From Cepaea nemoralis (lineage: Eukaryota; Mollusca; Gastropoda; Stylommatophora; Helicidae), in assembly GCA_014155875.1 (NCBI GenBank), contig JACEFZ010001379.1:356001-420000 (forward strand): a stretch of 64,000 bases of DNA, given 5' to 3'. A program made the translations under genes and the position numbers. The stretch's first letter is position 1. The number at the start of each line of letters is the position of its first letter. Shown piece after piece: positions 33,959 through 44,965 of this stretch. The notes under the pieces were generated by a model. That model was not told the origin of the DNA and ran no database searches. It was given only the letters and a program-made list of their open reading frames with translations.

Positions 33959-34324
33959 TTTTAAATAAAGGTAGCCAGAAAGGTGTCATTGTTTGATACT
34001 TTTACAAATCCTTGAAAGTTTATCTTTCACAGAAGTTTCATGGAACTAAATTCAACTTCTGCTAACAATGCAAAACTGCTAACCAAATGCACTGTGCATA
34101 TATAACCAGGTAGCCATTGCAAAAACAAACACTTGTATCGACGCGTTAAACAAGATCAAGATCAATTAACACCATTAATCACTTATGTTGGCCGTGGCTG
34201 GTTGACATCGTAACATCATAAACTGACATGTGCTGCACTGTCGTCAAGCTTGTGGCTCAGTACATCTGACTTCAACTAGCAAACCATTGTTAGGGTTTAC
34301 TTTCCATAGCCTTTGAACTTTCCC

Positions 34325-34530
34325 CAGTCTACAAGTTGTATCTTTTTTGTCTGGTTCCTATCCTCTGACCTGTCCGACACGGGAGACCCTATCAGAAATT
34401 CCGCTACCTTCGCCATAGCTCATGGGATGATAGGAGCCGTTCAACCTCTTGAATTTGGAGATACGACAGAGGGATGCGGCTTCAATGTGGAGATACGACA
34501 GAGGGATGAGGCTTGTTGTATTTCATTCTT
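34325..34530 (+). repeat. Dispersed repeat E, copy 1
   Basis: Matches the reverse complement of 58155-58345 at nucleotide and peptide level: FFVW(F/S)LS.DLSD...DP. and 'G(M/V)IG'. The reading frame is kept over about 45 codons in both copies. A short internal duplication (GGAGATACGACAGAGGGATG) occurs at 34458 and 34489. Confidence 0.75.
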
Positions 34531-34539
34531 CTTTCTTTC

Positions 34540-37510
34540 TTTCGTGCCATGGTGGACTCCGATGTGGTCTGCAAAAATGATGGTAGGCCGACAAGAATGG
34601 CAATAAGGCCTGGCGATGCAGACACAGCTATTGACTTGGCACTTGTCTCCCAGTCATCAGTCCTTGATGTAAAGTGGAATGTTTTGAATGACCATGGGAG
34701 TGATCACATGCCATGCTCAGTCCTGATCTCTAAACCCAGGAAAGTTAAAGCTGGGAGAGCGCGCTAGACCTTCCGTTATGAGTGGACCGATTGCCTTCTT
34801 GGACGCCTCAGACAAGGGGCATGCAACAGGACTGTTAAAACTCCCTTTTTGCAGCCCCCATGGTGGACCCCAGAAGTAGACCATGCTTGGAAAGCAAAGA
34901 GAGCTGCAGTGAAGCAGCTAAAGAAAGTGCGACAGACACTTCGAAGCTCACGAGAGGAAGTGGACACAGCGGAAAATGTCAAGAAAGACAAGGTGGAGGT
35001 TTTCAAGCGCTGTGCTGCAGAGGCCAAAAAGGCAAAATGGGAATGTTTCATGAAGGAGATTGGAGGTGATAAAACACTGCGAAAATTCTGGAAACTGCAC
35101 AGGCAAATGCAGAGAAAAGATCGGCCGATGACAGTGGGAACAATCTATAGAGATGATGGTGTGCGCGTGACAACAGACAAAGAGAAAGGGGAGGCGTTTC
35201 TCAAGAGATTTTTAGAGCAGACCAATCATAATGATACGGACACCAGGGATGCAATTAGAGAGGAGTTATCTGGCACCACGAAGAATATGCAGTATGAAGA
35301 CATCATACGGGTGGAAGATGTTAAACACATTTTGAAAAAGGCAAAAGACACGGCACCAGGGCCCGATGGGGTCAGGTATGGCCACATGAAGGGTTTGAGC
35401 GAAGCAGACCTGGAGGAGATGACCGACTGCTTTAACCAGAGCATTAGGACAGTATCAGTACCGCAGGATTGGGTGCACAGCTATCTCATCCCTCTCCCAA
35501 AACTATTCAAGGATCACTCAAAGCTTAGCGGCTTTAGGATCATCACCCTTCAACATACATTTGGGAAGGTTTTAGAGAAGATAGTCGCTGTTAAGCTGCA
35601 GGATTTTTTGGAAAGGGGGAAGCTTCTTCCAAGAGGCCCGGGGAGCTACAGGCCAGGAAAAGATACCTGGTCTAATGCAGCCACTTTTGCCTTTGATGTT
35701 TATGAGGGGTTCCAGAGTAGACGGGAAACGATGGCTGTAGCGCTTGATCTCGAGGATGCGTACAATAGAGTTCAATATGATATTTTGATGACTGCACTGA
35801 TGGAAAAGGGGGTCAATCCCTGGTTGGTGAACTGGATAGCAGCCGTCCTGCACTCTCGTCGGGTTGCTCTCCGTCTGGGCGCATGGACCTCAGAGCCACA
35901 TATGTTAACCCCGGGACTGCCACATGGATCTGCAGTCTCACCGGTGCTCTTTAATGTGTATACGAGCAAGATTGCAAACCTAGAAGCACCAGGGGTTGGA
36001 AGAATACTAACATTTGCAGATGATATTCTTGCATATAGGCAGGGGAGAGATAGGGAGCAAACAGCCCAGGAGTTACAGGCGACAGTAGATGAAGTGATTG
36101 ACTGGTGCACAGAAATGAGTGCTGTCATCCACCCGGAAAAGGCGGCTGTTTTGTGGTGCTCTCTGGACAACAGGATTGTAAGAGCTGATGTCCCAAGCCT
36201 CGCGATAGATGGTAGAAATGTCAGCAGAGAGAACAAACTGAAGTATCTGGGGATCACATTTGACAGGAGCCTATCCTTCAAGGACCATGTGGAGACGGTC
36301 GTGACAAGAACTCAAAAGGGACTCAATGCACTTAAAACTATGGCTGCAATGGACATAGAGCAGAGAATGCTTTTCACACTATACCAGCACTTGATCCTCT
36401 CAGTAATTGATTATGGATTAGGTCTGCTCACTGTCTCAGAGAGTCAGCTGGTGAAGTTAGAGCGCATACAGAACGAAGCTATGCGGGTCATTCTGGGATG
36501 CACTAGAGACACCCCAGTAGTGTGTATGCGTTACATCCTTGGTCTGCCGAGTGTTGCTCGTAGGCTCAAGGTGATGCAGGCGAAGGCATACCTCAGAGTA
36601 GCTGCAGACACAGACCACCCACTGCATGAGGCGCTGGACGCAGTTAAGGGTCAGCGACTGATAAGAGGGAAATCATGGATGGCTCAGGCGGAGGATACGA
36701 TCAGACAGGTGTGCCCCTTGGAGAACATTAGGCGTGGAGAGGAGTGGGTCAGAGTGCCAGCGGAGCAGTCAGACTTGTGCAGAGTTATAATCACATTAAG
36801 CCGGGAGTGCAGGGAGTGGCCAGCAGGGGCCACGGAAGTGGAAATCCAGCAACTAATTCAGGACAATGCTCACTCGAGTGATGTGATTATCTACACAGAT
36901 GGTTCGGTGTCAAGAGGTGAGAGAAGTGGCTGGGGTTTCATAGCCAAAGCTAATGGTCGATGTTTGGGGCAGGAGAGCCTGGCATATGATACCACAACAT
37001 CCAGCTTAAGAATGGAAGTGGAGGCAGTCACTGCGGCTCTCCGCTGGATGGAGAATACGACACACACACACACATCGTGATTGTAACTGACTCAGAAAGC
37101 ATGCTGACGAGGGTGAGGACGGGCAGACTTCGTGCGGAGTGGCTTGCTTCGCTTCGGAGGTCACGGGTGACAAGCATCGCCTGGATCTTTTCTCCAGGGC
37201 ATGCCGGTGTGCTGGGAAATGAACAGGCGGACAGATTGGCTGGCTCTGCAGAACTTGGTGGAGTATTGATACATGACAAGGCAGACGTGGTTGCGGCCTT
37301 GTGGGAGCACGTGCACACCTCGGAGGAGCAAATGGATTACCATGGTCTGGCAAGAATGAGACAACGAGGAGTGACGAAGGGATCTGGCCGACGCTCAACG
37401 TTCAAAGGAAAGGCGAGACGGACTTATAATCAGATTGCTACTGGTACTATTAGTGTTGGAACTCTTCAATGGCTGCTGAGGATGGGGACGGAGCGCCTAT
37501 TCCCGAATGC
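34540..37510 (+). pseudogene. LINE-B: endonuclease end, reverse transcriptase, RNase H
   Basis: A self-copying non-LTR retrotransposon. The APE endonuclease C-terminus starts near 34550 and includes 'DTAIDLALVSQSS' and the catalytic SDH step (NDHGSDHMPCSVL, about 34690). An in-frame TAG at 34768 is the only break before the 743-codon open stretch. RT follows: motif A 'ALDLEDAYNRV' (about 35740), 'GLPHGSAVSPVLF' (about 35920) and the FADD active site (about 36015). RNase H begins at IYTDGS (about 36891) with its Glu in MEVEAV. At 37062-37073 a CA run changes the frame, and the domain resumes as IVTDSESM and GNEQADRLAG (about 37220). It ends near 37505 without the family's tail, while other copies end at CSECCDVGS. 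The 5' end, including the endonuclease N-terminus and any ORF1, is absent. I-superfamily-like by domain order; clade not certain. Confidence 0.95.
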
Positions 37511-37799
37511 TTCTTCGGTGTCATCTTGCAGTCGTATCAGATCTTCTTTAGTGAGTCTCTAGTGCTGGTAACTGAAGGCGTTGCGTTCTAGGGGAAATAA
37601 CTAGAGACTAGAAGGCCGAATCATTCGATAAACTAGTCGGCATTCGTGGATGATTGGTCAGTCTCCCGCCGGCCACCTTTACTTTCCAAGACATTTCCTG
37701 ACAGTATACGATGAGATGAGGTAACTGTATATATCTATATCTGTAACTATATACATTAATCACTGTATAGGCATGGAACCCACTCATATAAGACAACTT

Positions 37800-37899
37800 A
37801 CACGTTAGTTGCTTGGCCTTTACATAGCGTCGCAATCAACCCCAGGAATTGTTGGCTCTTTGTGATGTTCCAGGCAATAATACGTTCAGTAGTTTGGCT
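37800..37899 (-). repeat. SINE-G, 3' half, split by the RTE insertion
   Basis: The 3' half of a minus-strand SINE-G (CCTTTACATAGCGTCGCAATC to CGTTCAGTAGTTTGGC). Its other half is at 40806-40935. Confidence 0.85.
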
Positions 37900-40805
37900 G
37901 TACAGTCATGAGCCACAAGTGACACCAGACCGTCATCCAGCTACTGATGGCAAAACTAAAACAATAACTAAACTAAATAAATTTAGAGTAGGAACATGGA
38001 ATGTTGGGTCATTAAATGAGCTAGGAAAGTTAAACGATGTTCTAATAGAAATGGAAAACATGAAAATGAATATACTAGGCATAAGTGAGATGAGATGGAA
38101 GGGATCTGGCAATATTATAACCCACAAACACACAATAATTTATTCTGGAGGGGACACACATGAAAAAAAGGTGTAGGAATAATATTAGATGAAAATACAG
38201 CCAAATCTATGACTGGATACTGGTGCATTTCAGATAGAGTTATAATGGTCAAAATCAAAGGCAAACCAATAGATATAAATATTATACAAGTATATGCACC
38301 AACAACAAACAGTAGTGATGAAGAAATACAACACTTTTACGATGAAATAGAAATGGCAATAGCTCAAATTGGATCACAAGAAATAAAAATAATACAGGGG
38401 GATTTTAATGCAAAATTAGGAAAGGGAAAAATAGAGGATATAGTGGGGAATTACGGTTTAGGTACAACAAATGAAAGAGGAGAGAAACTAATAGAATGGG
38501 CAAATATTAATGATATGATAATTGGAAACACATGGTTTAAACACCATAAAAGACGACTATACAATGGAAAAGCACTGATATGAAAATACGCAACCAAATT
38601 GACTACATGCTTATTAATAAAAGATTTAGAAATGCATTAATTAATGTAAAGACAATGCCTGGTGCTGACGATAACAGTGATCATGTACCACTATGTGGAC
38701 AAATAAAAGTAAGATTAAAGAGAGGGGGAAAAATGGTTAAAAACTTGAGACTTAATAAAGAGGTTCTGAAAGTAGATAAAGAAATTCAAGGACAATACAG
38801 AGTGACTGTAAAAAATAGGTACAATGCAATAGCTAAAATGATGAACAATGGGAAATGTTAAGGGACTCCATTCATCAAACTAGCAAAGAATTATTACCGG
38901 TGAGAAGCCAAAAAGCTAAGAAAAAATGGATGAATGAAGAAATCTTAATGCTGATGGACAAAAGGAAACAGAATAAAAATGACGAACAAGAGTATGCTAA
39001 GATAAATAAAGAAATAAGAGATAAATGTTTGAAGGCAAAAGAAAGTTGGTTAAACCAGCAATGCAGAAAAATTGAATTAAATTCCATTAAAAATAAAAAA
39101 AAAGTATGCACAAACAAAGTAGCGAGCTCACAGGAAGAAAAATAAGAATAAATACAGGATGTTTGAAATCAAAAACAGGAAAGATTTTGTTGGAGGAAGG
39201 TGCTATAATGAAGAGGTGGAATGAGTATATAAGAGAATTATATAATGGAGAAAGGGAAGAATTAACAGAAGAAAATAACTTAGAAGGCCCACCTATTCTA
39301 AAAGAAGAAGTCGCAGAAGCTATGAAACATATGAAGAAAGGAAAAACAGCTGGGCCAGATGAAATCACAGTAGAAGAATTAGAAGTATTGGGAGAATTTG
39401 GGGTAGATATATTAACCAAAATGCTGAATGATATTTACAACAGTGAATATTTACCGAGCGATATGGTAAAATCTGTATTTATAGCAATACCAAAGAGACC
39501 AGAAGCACTTGAATGCGAAGATTTTCGTACAATTAACCTCATAAACTATGTCACTAAGCTTCTACTCAGAATTATAATGAGAAGAACAAGAAAGAAAATA
39601 AAAATGGAAATTAGTGAAGAATAGTATGGTTTTATGGAAGGAAAGGGTACAAACAATGCAATATATATATATTACGAACACTAATAGAAAGATCAATAGA
39701 GAAACAGAGAGACATATATCTATGCTTCATAGATTATACTAAGGCATGTGATAAAGTAAAACATGATGAGCTGATTAAAATGTTGGAAGATATCAACATT
39801 GATGGGAAAGATTTAAGAATAATAAAGAATATAAACTGGAACCAAGTAGCAGCAATTAAAATGGGAAATAAAGAGGGTAGTTACGAACAGATAAAGCTAG
39901 GAGTACGACAGGGGTGTGTCTTGTCACCGATCTCTTCTCCCTGTATAGCGAAGTAATAATGAGAGAGATCAAAGAGAAGCCAGGAATACTAATCAGAGGA
40001 TATAATATAAACAATATAGGCTATGCAGATGACACAGTATTGGTAGCGGATAATGCAACAGACCTACAACAATTGTTGGACAGTGTAGTAACAGAGAGTG
40101 CACAGAAAGGACTGTCCTTGAATATCAAGAAAACAGTAACAATGGTGATATCAAAGAAAATGGGGACACCAAAATGTGACATAGAAATAGAAGGGGAAAT
40201 TCTCAACCAAGTGGATAATTTTAAATACCTAGGGGCACTTATAACATCAGATGGAAGATGTACAAAAGAGATTAAGAGCAGAATAGGGCAGGCAAAGACA
40301 GCATTTCAGAAAATGAAGAGTATCTTATGCAATAAGTCGCTATCAATGAATGTAAGAAAGAGAGTGCTAAAATGCTATATAGAACCAGTTTTGCTGTATG
40401 GCAGCGAATCTTGGAATGTAAATGAACAAATTAGGAAGAACTTAGAAGCAACAGAGATGTGGTTTTTAAAACGAATGTTGCGAATTCCTTGGACTGCCAG
40501 AGTAACTAACAACGATTGCCTGAAAAGGCTAATGAAACTAGAACACTATATACAACAATAAGAAAGAGACAAACATCTTTCTTTGGTCATGTGATGAGAA
40601 GAGAGGCATTAGAGAACATCGTGACAACTGGAAAGATCGAGGGGAAAAGAGGCATAGGCAGACCAAGAGAAATGATGCTGGACGGACTGAGACGGTGGCA
40701 TGGAGGAATATCATCAGCACAGTTGATCCAGAACACCAAAGACCGAGATCTGTGGAGAGCCATAAAAGCCTACGCCAGCCGGCACGGCACTTGATGATGA
40801 TGATG
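37900..40805 (+). mobile_element. RTE-like LINE, near full length, 11-bp TSD
   Basis: The insertion is bounded by AGTTTGGCTGT at 37889-37899 and 40806-40816 and ends in a (TGA)n/(ATG)n tail at 40793-40805. The length of about 2.9 kb fits a single-ORF RTE-like LINE. The host sequence is a SINE-G copy, whose halves rejoin when the element is removed. It is the most complete LINE in the window, though its frame is broken in several places. Confidence 0.96.
37960..40794 (+). pseudogene. Endonuclease-reverse transcriptase of the RTE-like LINE
   Basis: The endonuclease opens with GTWNVGSL (about 37995) and keeps the catalytic Glu in ISEMRWKG (about 38080). It has GDFNAKLG (about 38400) and a SDHVPL step (about 38680). 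RT follows: 'GKTAGPDEIT' (about 39345), 'IAIPK', motif A 'CFIDYTKACDKV' (about 39725, Cys where relatives have Phe), 'GVRQGCVLSP' (about 39900), and YADD active site (about 40020). The connector 'LKCYIEPVLLYGSESW' and the end 'FFGHVMRREALENI...SRHGT' stop at 40794. Breaks: a frameshift in the A-run at 38162, one near 38560, one near 38855, one in the A-run at 39097, a TAG for the expected glutamine at 39622, a TA-run shift at 39660, and frameshifts near 39930 and 40530. Confidence 0.95.
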
Positions 40806-40935
40806 AGTTTGGCTGTGCTTTCTGAACGACCAACACTCATACCATTGCGAAAATCAACACAAGGAGGACTGCTTCAAAATCGCCTGCGGCTCATTTCTAA
40901 CCTGGATGTCCGGATCATAAAACTGTGTTCACCAT
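40806..40935 (-). repeat. SINE-G, 5' half, split by the RTE insertion
   Basis: GCTTTCTGAACGACCAACA with the upstream head sequence, completing the half at 37800-37899. Confidence 0.85.
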
Positions 40936-41984
40936 AAGAGAACAGTAGTAAATGTCAGACAGCACACTAGACAGAAAACAATTGAAATTTTACAGACAGA
41001 CCAGTTTGGAAAACAGTCACCGGCCAACTGCCAAAGGAACCGGCACAATTAGGATGTTAATTGTATTAGCTTACAATTCTGAGAAGTGAGGTGACCACCG
41101 CTCATATACATTCAATAATACATCCATAACACGTTACTTCGTCTGCATCATACTGTTGATTGTGCCCTTCTTTGTAATTTCCGCGCCACATGCACCATCT
41201 TGTGAACTAATTAGATGGAGCTTGATACACGTTCCAATTTTATATTTACAATGAGACAGTCAACTATTATCCCCTTTCAGTGAACATTATTTCTTTAAAT
41301 TGTTTGATGTTAATTTCATTCTGGCTAATACAGGTAAGAGTATAGGTTATGTGATGGCAGTTATTGCTCTACAGGTCGATGTAATAGAAAATTGCATATA
41401 ACGTACTTCCTTGAACGTCCAACACCTGGTGTCCAACATCTGGCAAGGCCGACTACATTAAACTGTAACTCCAACAATGGAGATTAGGAAGTTCAGTGAC
41501 TTTCTCCTGCAGTGTACCAAGTCAAATGCAATTTAAAATCATTTCATGCTCCGGAATTAGACTTGATGTAAGAGTATTTTTGCTTATAAACAGTAATACA
41601 TGTAGTATAATTTACATATATCTAAAAGATTATAGTTCGAGGCCTAAAAATGGTCTGGTCACTAATGGTCGAAATTTTGGGGTTTTTGGTTTTATAGTCA
41701 AGATCTCTTTCATTGCACAGAGATATTTCCAAAAGTGCACCAGTCTTCTTCCGTGGATCACACAATGACAACGTCACACAGTGCACGAATATGTATCACA
41801 GGTGAGGATCCAATGAGCATGTACCAGAATCACACATGTTATAAACATTTGTTTATGGATAGCTTTCTAATTTTGAAATTTAGCCTGGGCAGAGTCCAGT
41901 CCAGCCTGCTCTATTCGTTCCGGTGGATTTTGCGCATCTGAGTTTTTCGCCATTGTCCGAGGCGGCTGGATGTCGGAGCTACTA
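40936..41984. other. No recognised feature
   Basis: AT-rich; a 90-codon frame at 41496-41768 lacks motifs. Confidence 0.5.
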
Positions 41985-42110
41985 CCCCAGGACCTGCTAC
42001 ATATTGATGACCTGACAGTAGACGAGGAGCTGAGATAATTGTAACCTGCTACATGTTGATGACCTGACAGTATACGAGGAGCTGAGATAATTGTATCCTG
42101 CTACATGTTG
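41985..42110. repeat. Tandem repeat, ~50-60-bp unit
   Basis: CCTGCTACAT(A/G)TTGATGACC recurs with TACGAGGAGCTGAGATAATTGTA; two full copies and a partial third. Nothing recognised from 42111 to 42392. Confidence 0.85.
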
Positions 42111-42392
42111 ATGACCCCACTATTTTTTATGAACATTAATATAATTCACGACATCGAGCGAGCTAGGACTAGTGTTTTGGCTGTTGCCAAAACCACTGAG
42201 CTATTCCGACGTGCTAATGCGTACACTTCACTAAACTATGGTGCATGACCAACCAAGGCTTGTAGCACTTTCCTCAATTTGTTACAACATTCACAACTTT
42301 ACGTGTGTTGTCCGGAGCGCGCTTTAGAGGGACTGACCATTAAGAATTAGAAAACATTGTAAGCTGTTAATGGTTTGGCTACATAATCAACA

Positions 42393-42860
42393 ACTGAATT
42401 GAATTGTAAGAAGACATATTATGGTCGTCACTAGGAAGGAAGAAATACCACAGTGTAATATAAAAGTAAATGGGCATATTCTTAAACAAGTGAATCGGTA
42501 CAGCTATCTCGGAACAGTCATAACATCTGATGGGAGATGCCTTGAAGAGATTAGAACAAGAATTGCCATTGCGAAAGTAGCTTTTTAGCAAGATTAAAAA
42601 CATTCTGACCAATAAAAAGATATCAATTGAAACGAGAAAAAGAGTGTTGAAGTGCTGCATAGAACCTGTAATTTTATATGCACGTGAAGTGTGGACAATG
42701 AGCAGACAAGCTGAAAAACATCTGATGGCTGTGGAAATGTGGTTTCTAAGGAAAATGCAAAGAATACCATGAACAGACAGAAAAACCAATGAACAAGTCC
42801 TACAAGAAAGAAATGAAGGTCGTAAACTGATTAGAGACATTAGATGTAGACCTCACATTT
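42393..42860 (+). pseudogene. RTE-like LINE fragment, very close to the 62-kb copy
   Basis: Nearly identical to 61978-62385, from 'ELNCKKT' through 'VTRKEEIPQCNI', 'RYSYLGTVITSDG' and 'KKISIETRKRVLKC' to 'KTNEQVLQ'. It then continues with a segment like 'RKLIRDIRCR'. It has a stop/indel at about 42585 (TTTTTAGC) and a TGA where relatives have Trp at 42770. Both ends are abrupt and no tail is present. Confidence 0.92.
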
Positions 42861-43084
42861 GTGAAGTTAATTTCAATTATATATCTTTGTTTATTCCTCA
42901 TAGATGTGTGAAGTAAAGTTCATTTCTATATCTTTGTTTATTCCTCAGTGAACCACCTCCACAAGGACGGTGTTGTAGAGCTCTCCTTCCCCTCAGCACG
43001 CCCGGGACAGTGGAGTGTGTGTGGAACTTCACATCCCTGGAGAGGCATACTAGGATGTAACATGGCTATATCTCACTTCAGTAC

Positions 43085-43330
43085 ACGTGGACTGGCCGGC
43101 TCCGGGATTTCGGTCGCATTTCGTTATACCTCATACCACTTTCGAAATATAGCTGCGGGCGATTTGGCAGCAGACCGCATTACGTATGTTTTTATAAAAT
43201 GGTATGAGAGCCGGTCGTTCAGAAAGCAATGGCATACGACAGAACGTGAACTAGCCCAGGAACCACAAACAGTTCAAAAATGCTGGAATTGACTGTGGCG
43301 TCCTGTAAAGGATATGTAACTAAGTAACAT
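43085..43330 (+). repeat. SINE-G copy beside the mariner-like element
   Basis: GGTCGTTCAGAAAGCAATGG at 43213; ends GTCCTGTAAAGGATATG at 43301. The transposon end starts 31 bp on. Confidence 0.85.
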
Positions 43331-43654
43331 GTGGGCTGGCTGGGGTGAGGACTAGGTTGGTATAGTATGTCCACATTTGTTTGCCTTCATTCACGATCAA
43401 TTATTTTGAAAACTGTCTGTTGCATCGTTATGAAATTTTTCCAGCCGTCTTATATTTACCCCAACCCAAGGAATATGTCTTTGATAGGTCCAAAAGCAAC
43501 TTAAATCATTGAAAGCGGCAACATTTCTTTGATGTTTTGGGGGAAATGTAGTGAATTCACGCTAACAAACTAGTCTTACAGTAAACCTCGTTATTTCTGG
43601 TAAAGACACAAGTACAAGGCGTAGCCAGGTTCGTATGGGAGTGGGTGCAATAAA

Positions 43655-43875
43655 AAAGTAGCTTAAAGTAGCATTGCACCGGTTTTTTATCCCATATGGC
43701 TCAGTCTCTTTCCGCAGGGCGGAAATCGGGGCACAAAGCACGAACTCCGTATCTCCAGCGACGACCCTCTGGAGTCTCCGAAAAAATGCACTCGTGAAAT
43801 GAAGGAATCGAACATACAACCCTCGGAGCCCGAGTCAGACGGCTTGACCACTTCACCACGGAGATTCCCGAAAGG
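43655..43875 (-). repeat. SINE-D copy 1, tRNA-headed
   Basis: The reverse complement has box A-like TGGTGAAGTGGTCAAGCC and box B GTTCGATTCC at about 43808. A body with TTTTTCGGAGACTCC follows, ending ATGGGATAA. It matches 44768-44965 in opposite orientation. Confidence 0.9.
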
Positions 43876-44143
43876 GGTGCAATGTGTAATATTAGTAAAG
43901 ACAGAGAATGTACAGAGGTATGGGGTAAATAATGTGTAAATTGACAGGAAAGTAGAAGGAATATATTTCTTACCTTATTTTTCATTTCCTTCTTGTTTCT
44001 TCTGCTGCTGGTTAATAATTGTACACAAGTATTCATGTTACTAGGATGCATTTAGCTTTTTATATTGAGCTCGTGAAAGCTTCCAAATAGCTGTGCGTTA
44101 ATGTGAGTATGGAGTGACCAGAAATGATACCGCAATTTAGTCA

Positions 44144-44249
44144 TCATGCTTCCATTTTTAAGGATCTGTTCAGCTGTCTGTGTAGTTTGTTCACACGTAC
44201 ACATGGGTGACAGACCCGCTGTGAGTCTTCGTGACAGACATACATACAT

Positions 44250-44324
<75 letters not shown>

Positions 44325-44740
44325 TTATTATATAGTATTCTCGAATGCGTATTACCAGCATGGGCCATGACCAAAAGCTGTCCTATACTACTGGGCACAT
44401 ATCGCTTTATCTGTCCATCCACTGGTTGCCATTCCTTATCACTTGTGTGGTGCGCATTGATCCACATTTCATCCAAACACACTATGCCATAATTTTCTTT
44501 GCGCATTTCCCTTATTTCACGTAGGTATCTGCTTCTCATGGCTCCTAAATGCGGATGCTCGCAAAGATTATTTCTACCGCCCTTGTACTTTCAAATAGTG
44601 AAGATAATGTCCTTATAATTTTCCACAAAGTTGTTTTGGATAGCTCTATGTTATTGTTCTTTCTGAACCAAACCCTAAGTTTTCTTACAGTCACTGTTTC
44701 TTTGGCATCCATCATTTTTATAATGCTGGATAATCCTGGA
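44144..44740 (-). pseudogene. IS630/Tc1-mariner-type transposase, N-terminal two thirds
   Basis: On the minus strand, 44740-44545 reads 'ETVTVRKLRVWFRKNNNIELSKTTLW', a helix-turn-helix-like DNA-binding stretch. The catalytic start lies at 44420-44539: 'YLREIREMRKENYGIVCLDEMWINAHHT', where the Asp-Glu pair is the first catalytic site of the DDE fold in this superfamily. 'LLVMAHAG' follows. At 44325 the coding sequence runs into a (GACA)n microsatellite and the second and third acidic sites are not found. A stop and frame change lie between the two parts near 44540. It would be inactive. Confidence 0.85.
44245..44325. repeat. (GACA)n microsatellite inside the transposase
   Basis: About 70 bp of CAGA/GACA; it gives the Cys-Leu-Ser-Val repeat seen in translation. 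Confidence 0.97.
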
Positions 44741-44767
44741 TATAAAATCCAAAATTTGTATAATTTT

Positions 44768-44965
44768 AGGAGTCTCTGTGGCGAAGTGGTCAAGCCTTTT
44801 GACTCGGGCTCCAAACGTCGTGGGTTCGATTCCAGTTCACGAGTTAAATTTTTCGGAGACTTCTGTGGGTCGTCGCTAGAGCTGCGGAGTTCGTGCTTTG
44901 TGCGATGCTTTCCGCGCTGCGGAAAGAGACCGAACCATATGGGATAGAACTCGGTGCAATGAAGT
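44768..44965 (+). repeat. SINE-D copy 2, tRNA-headed
   Basis: Box A-like TGGCGAAGTGGTCAAGCC at 44779, box B GGGTTCGATTCC at 44822, then TTTTTCGGAGACTTCTG. Same family as 43655-43875. It would fold like a tRNA head, but the long body makes it a SINE. Confidence 0.9.

Noticed and set aside
44768..44850. Possible tRNA gene (box A and box B present)
   Set aside because: The same head plus a ~120-bp body recurs at 43655-43875, so it is a SINE head; I cannot form a convincing full cloverleaf.
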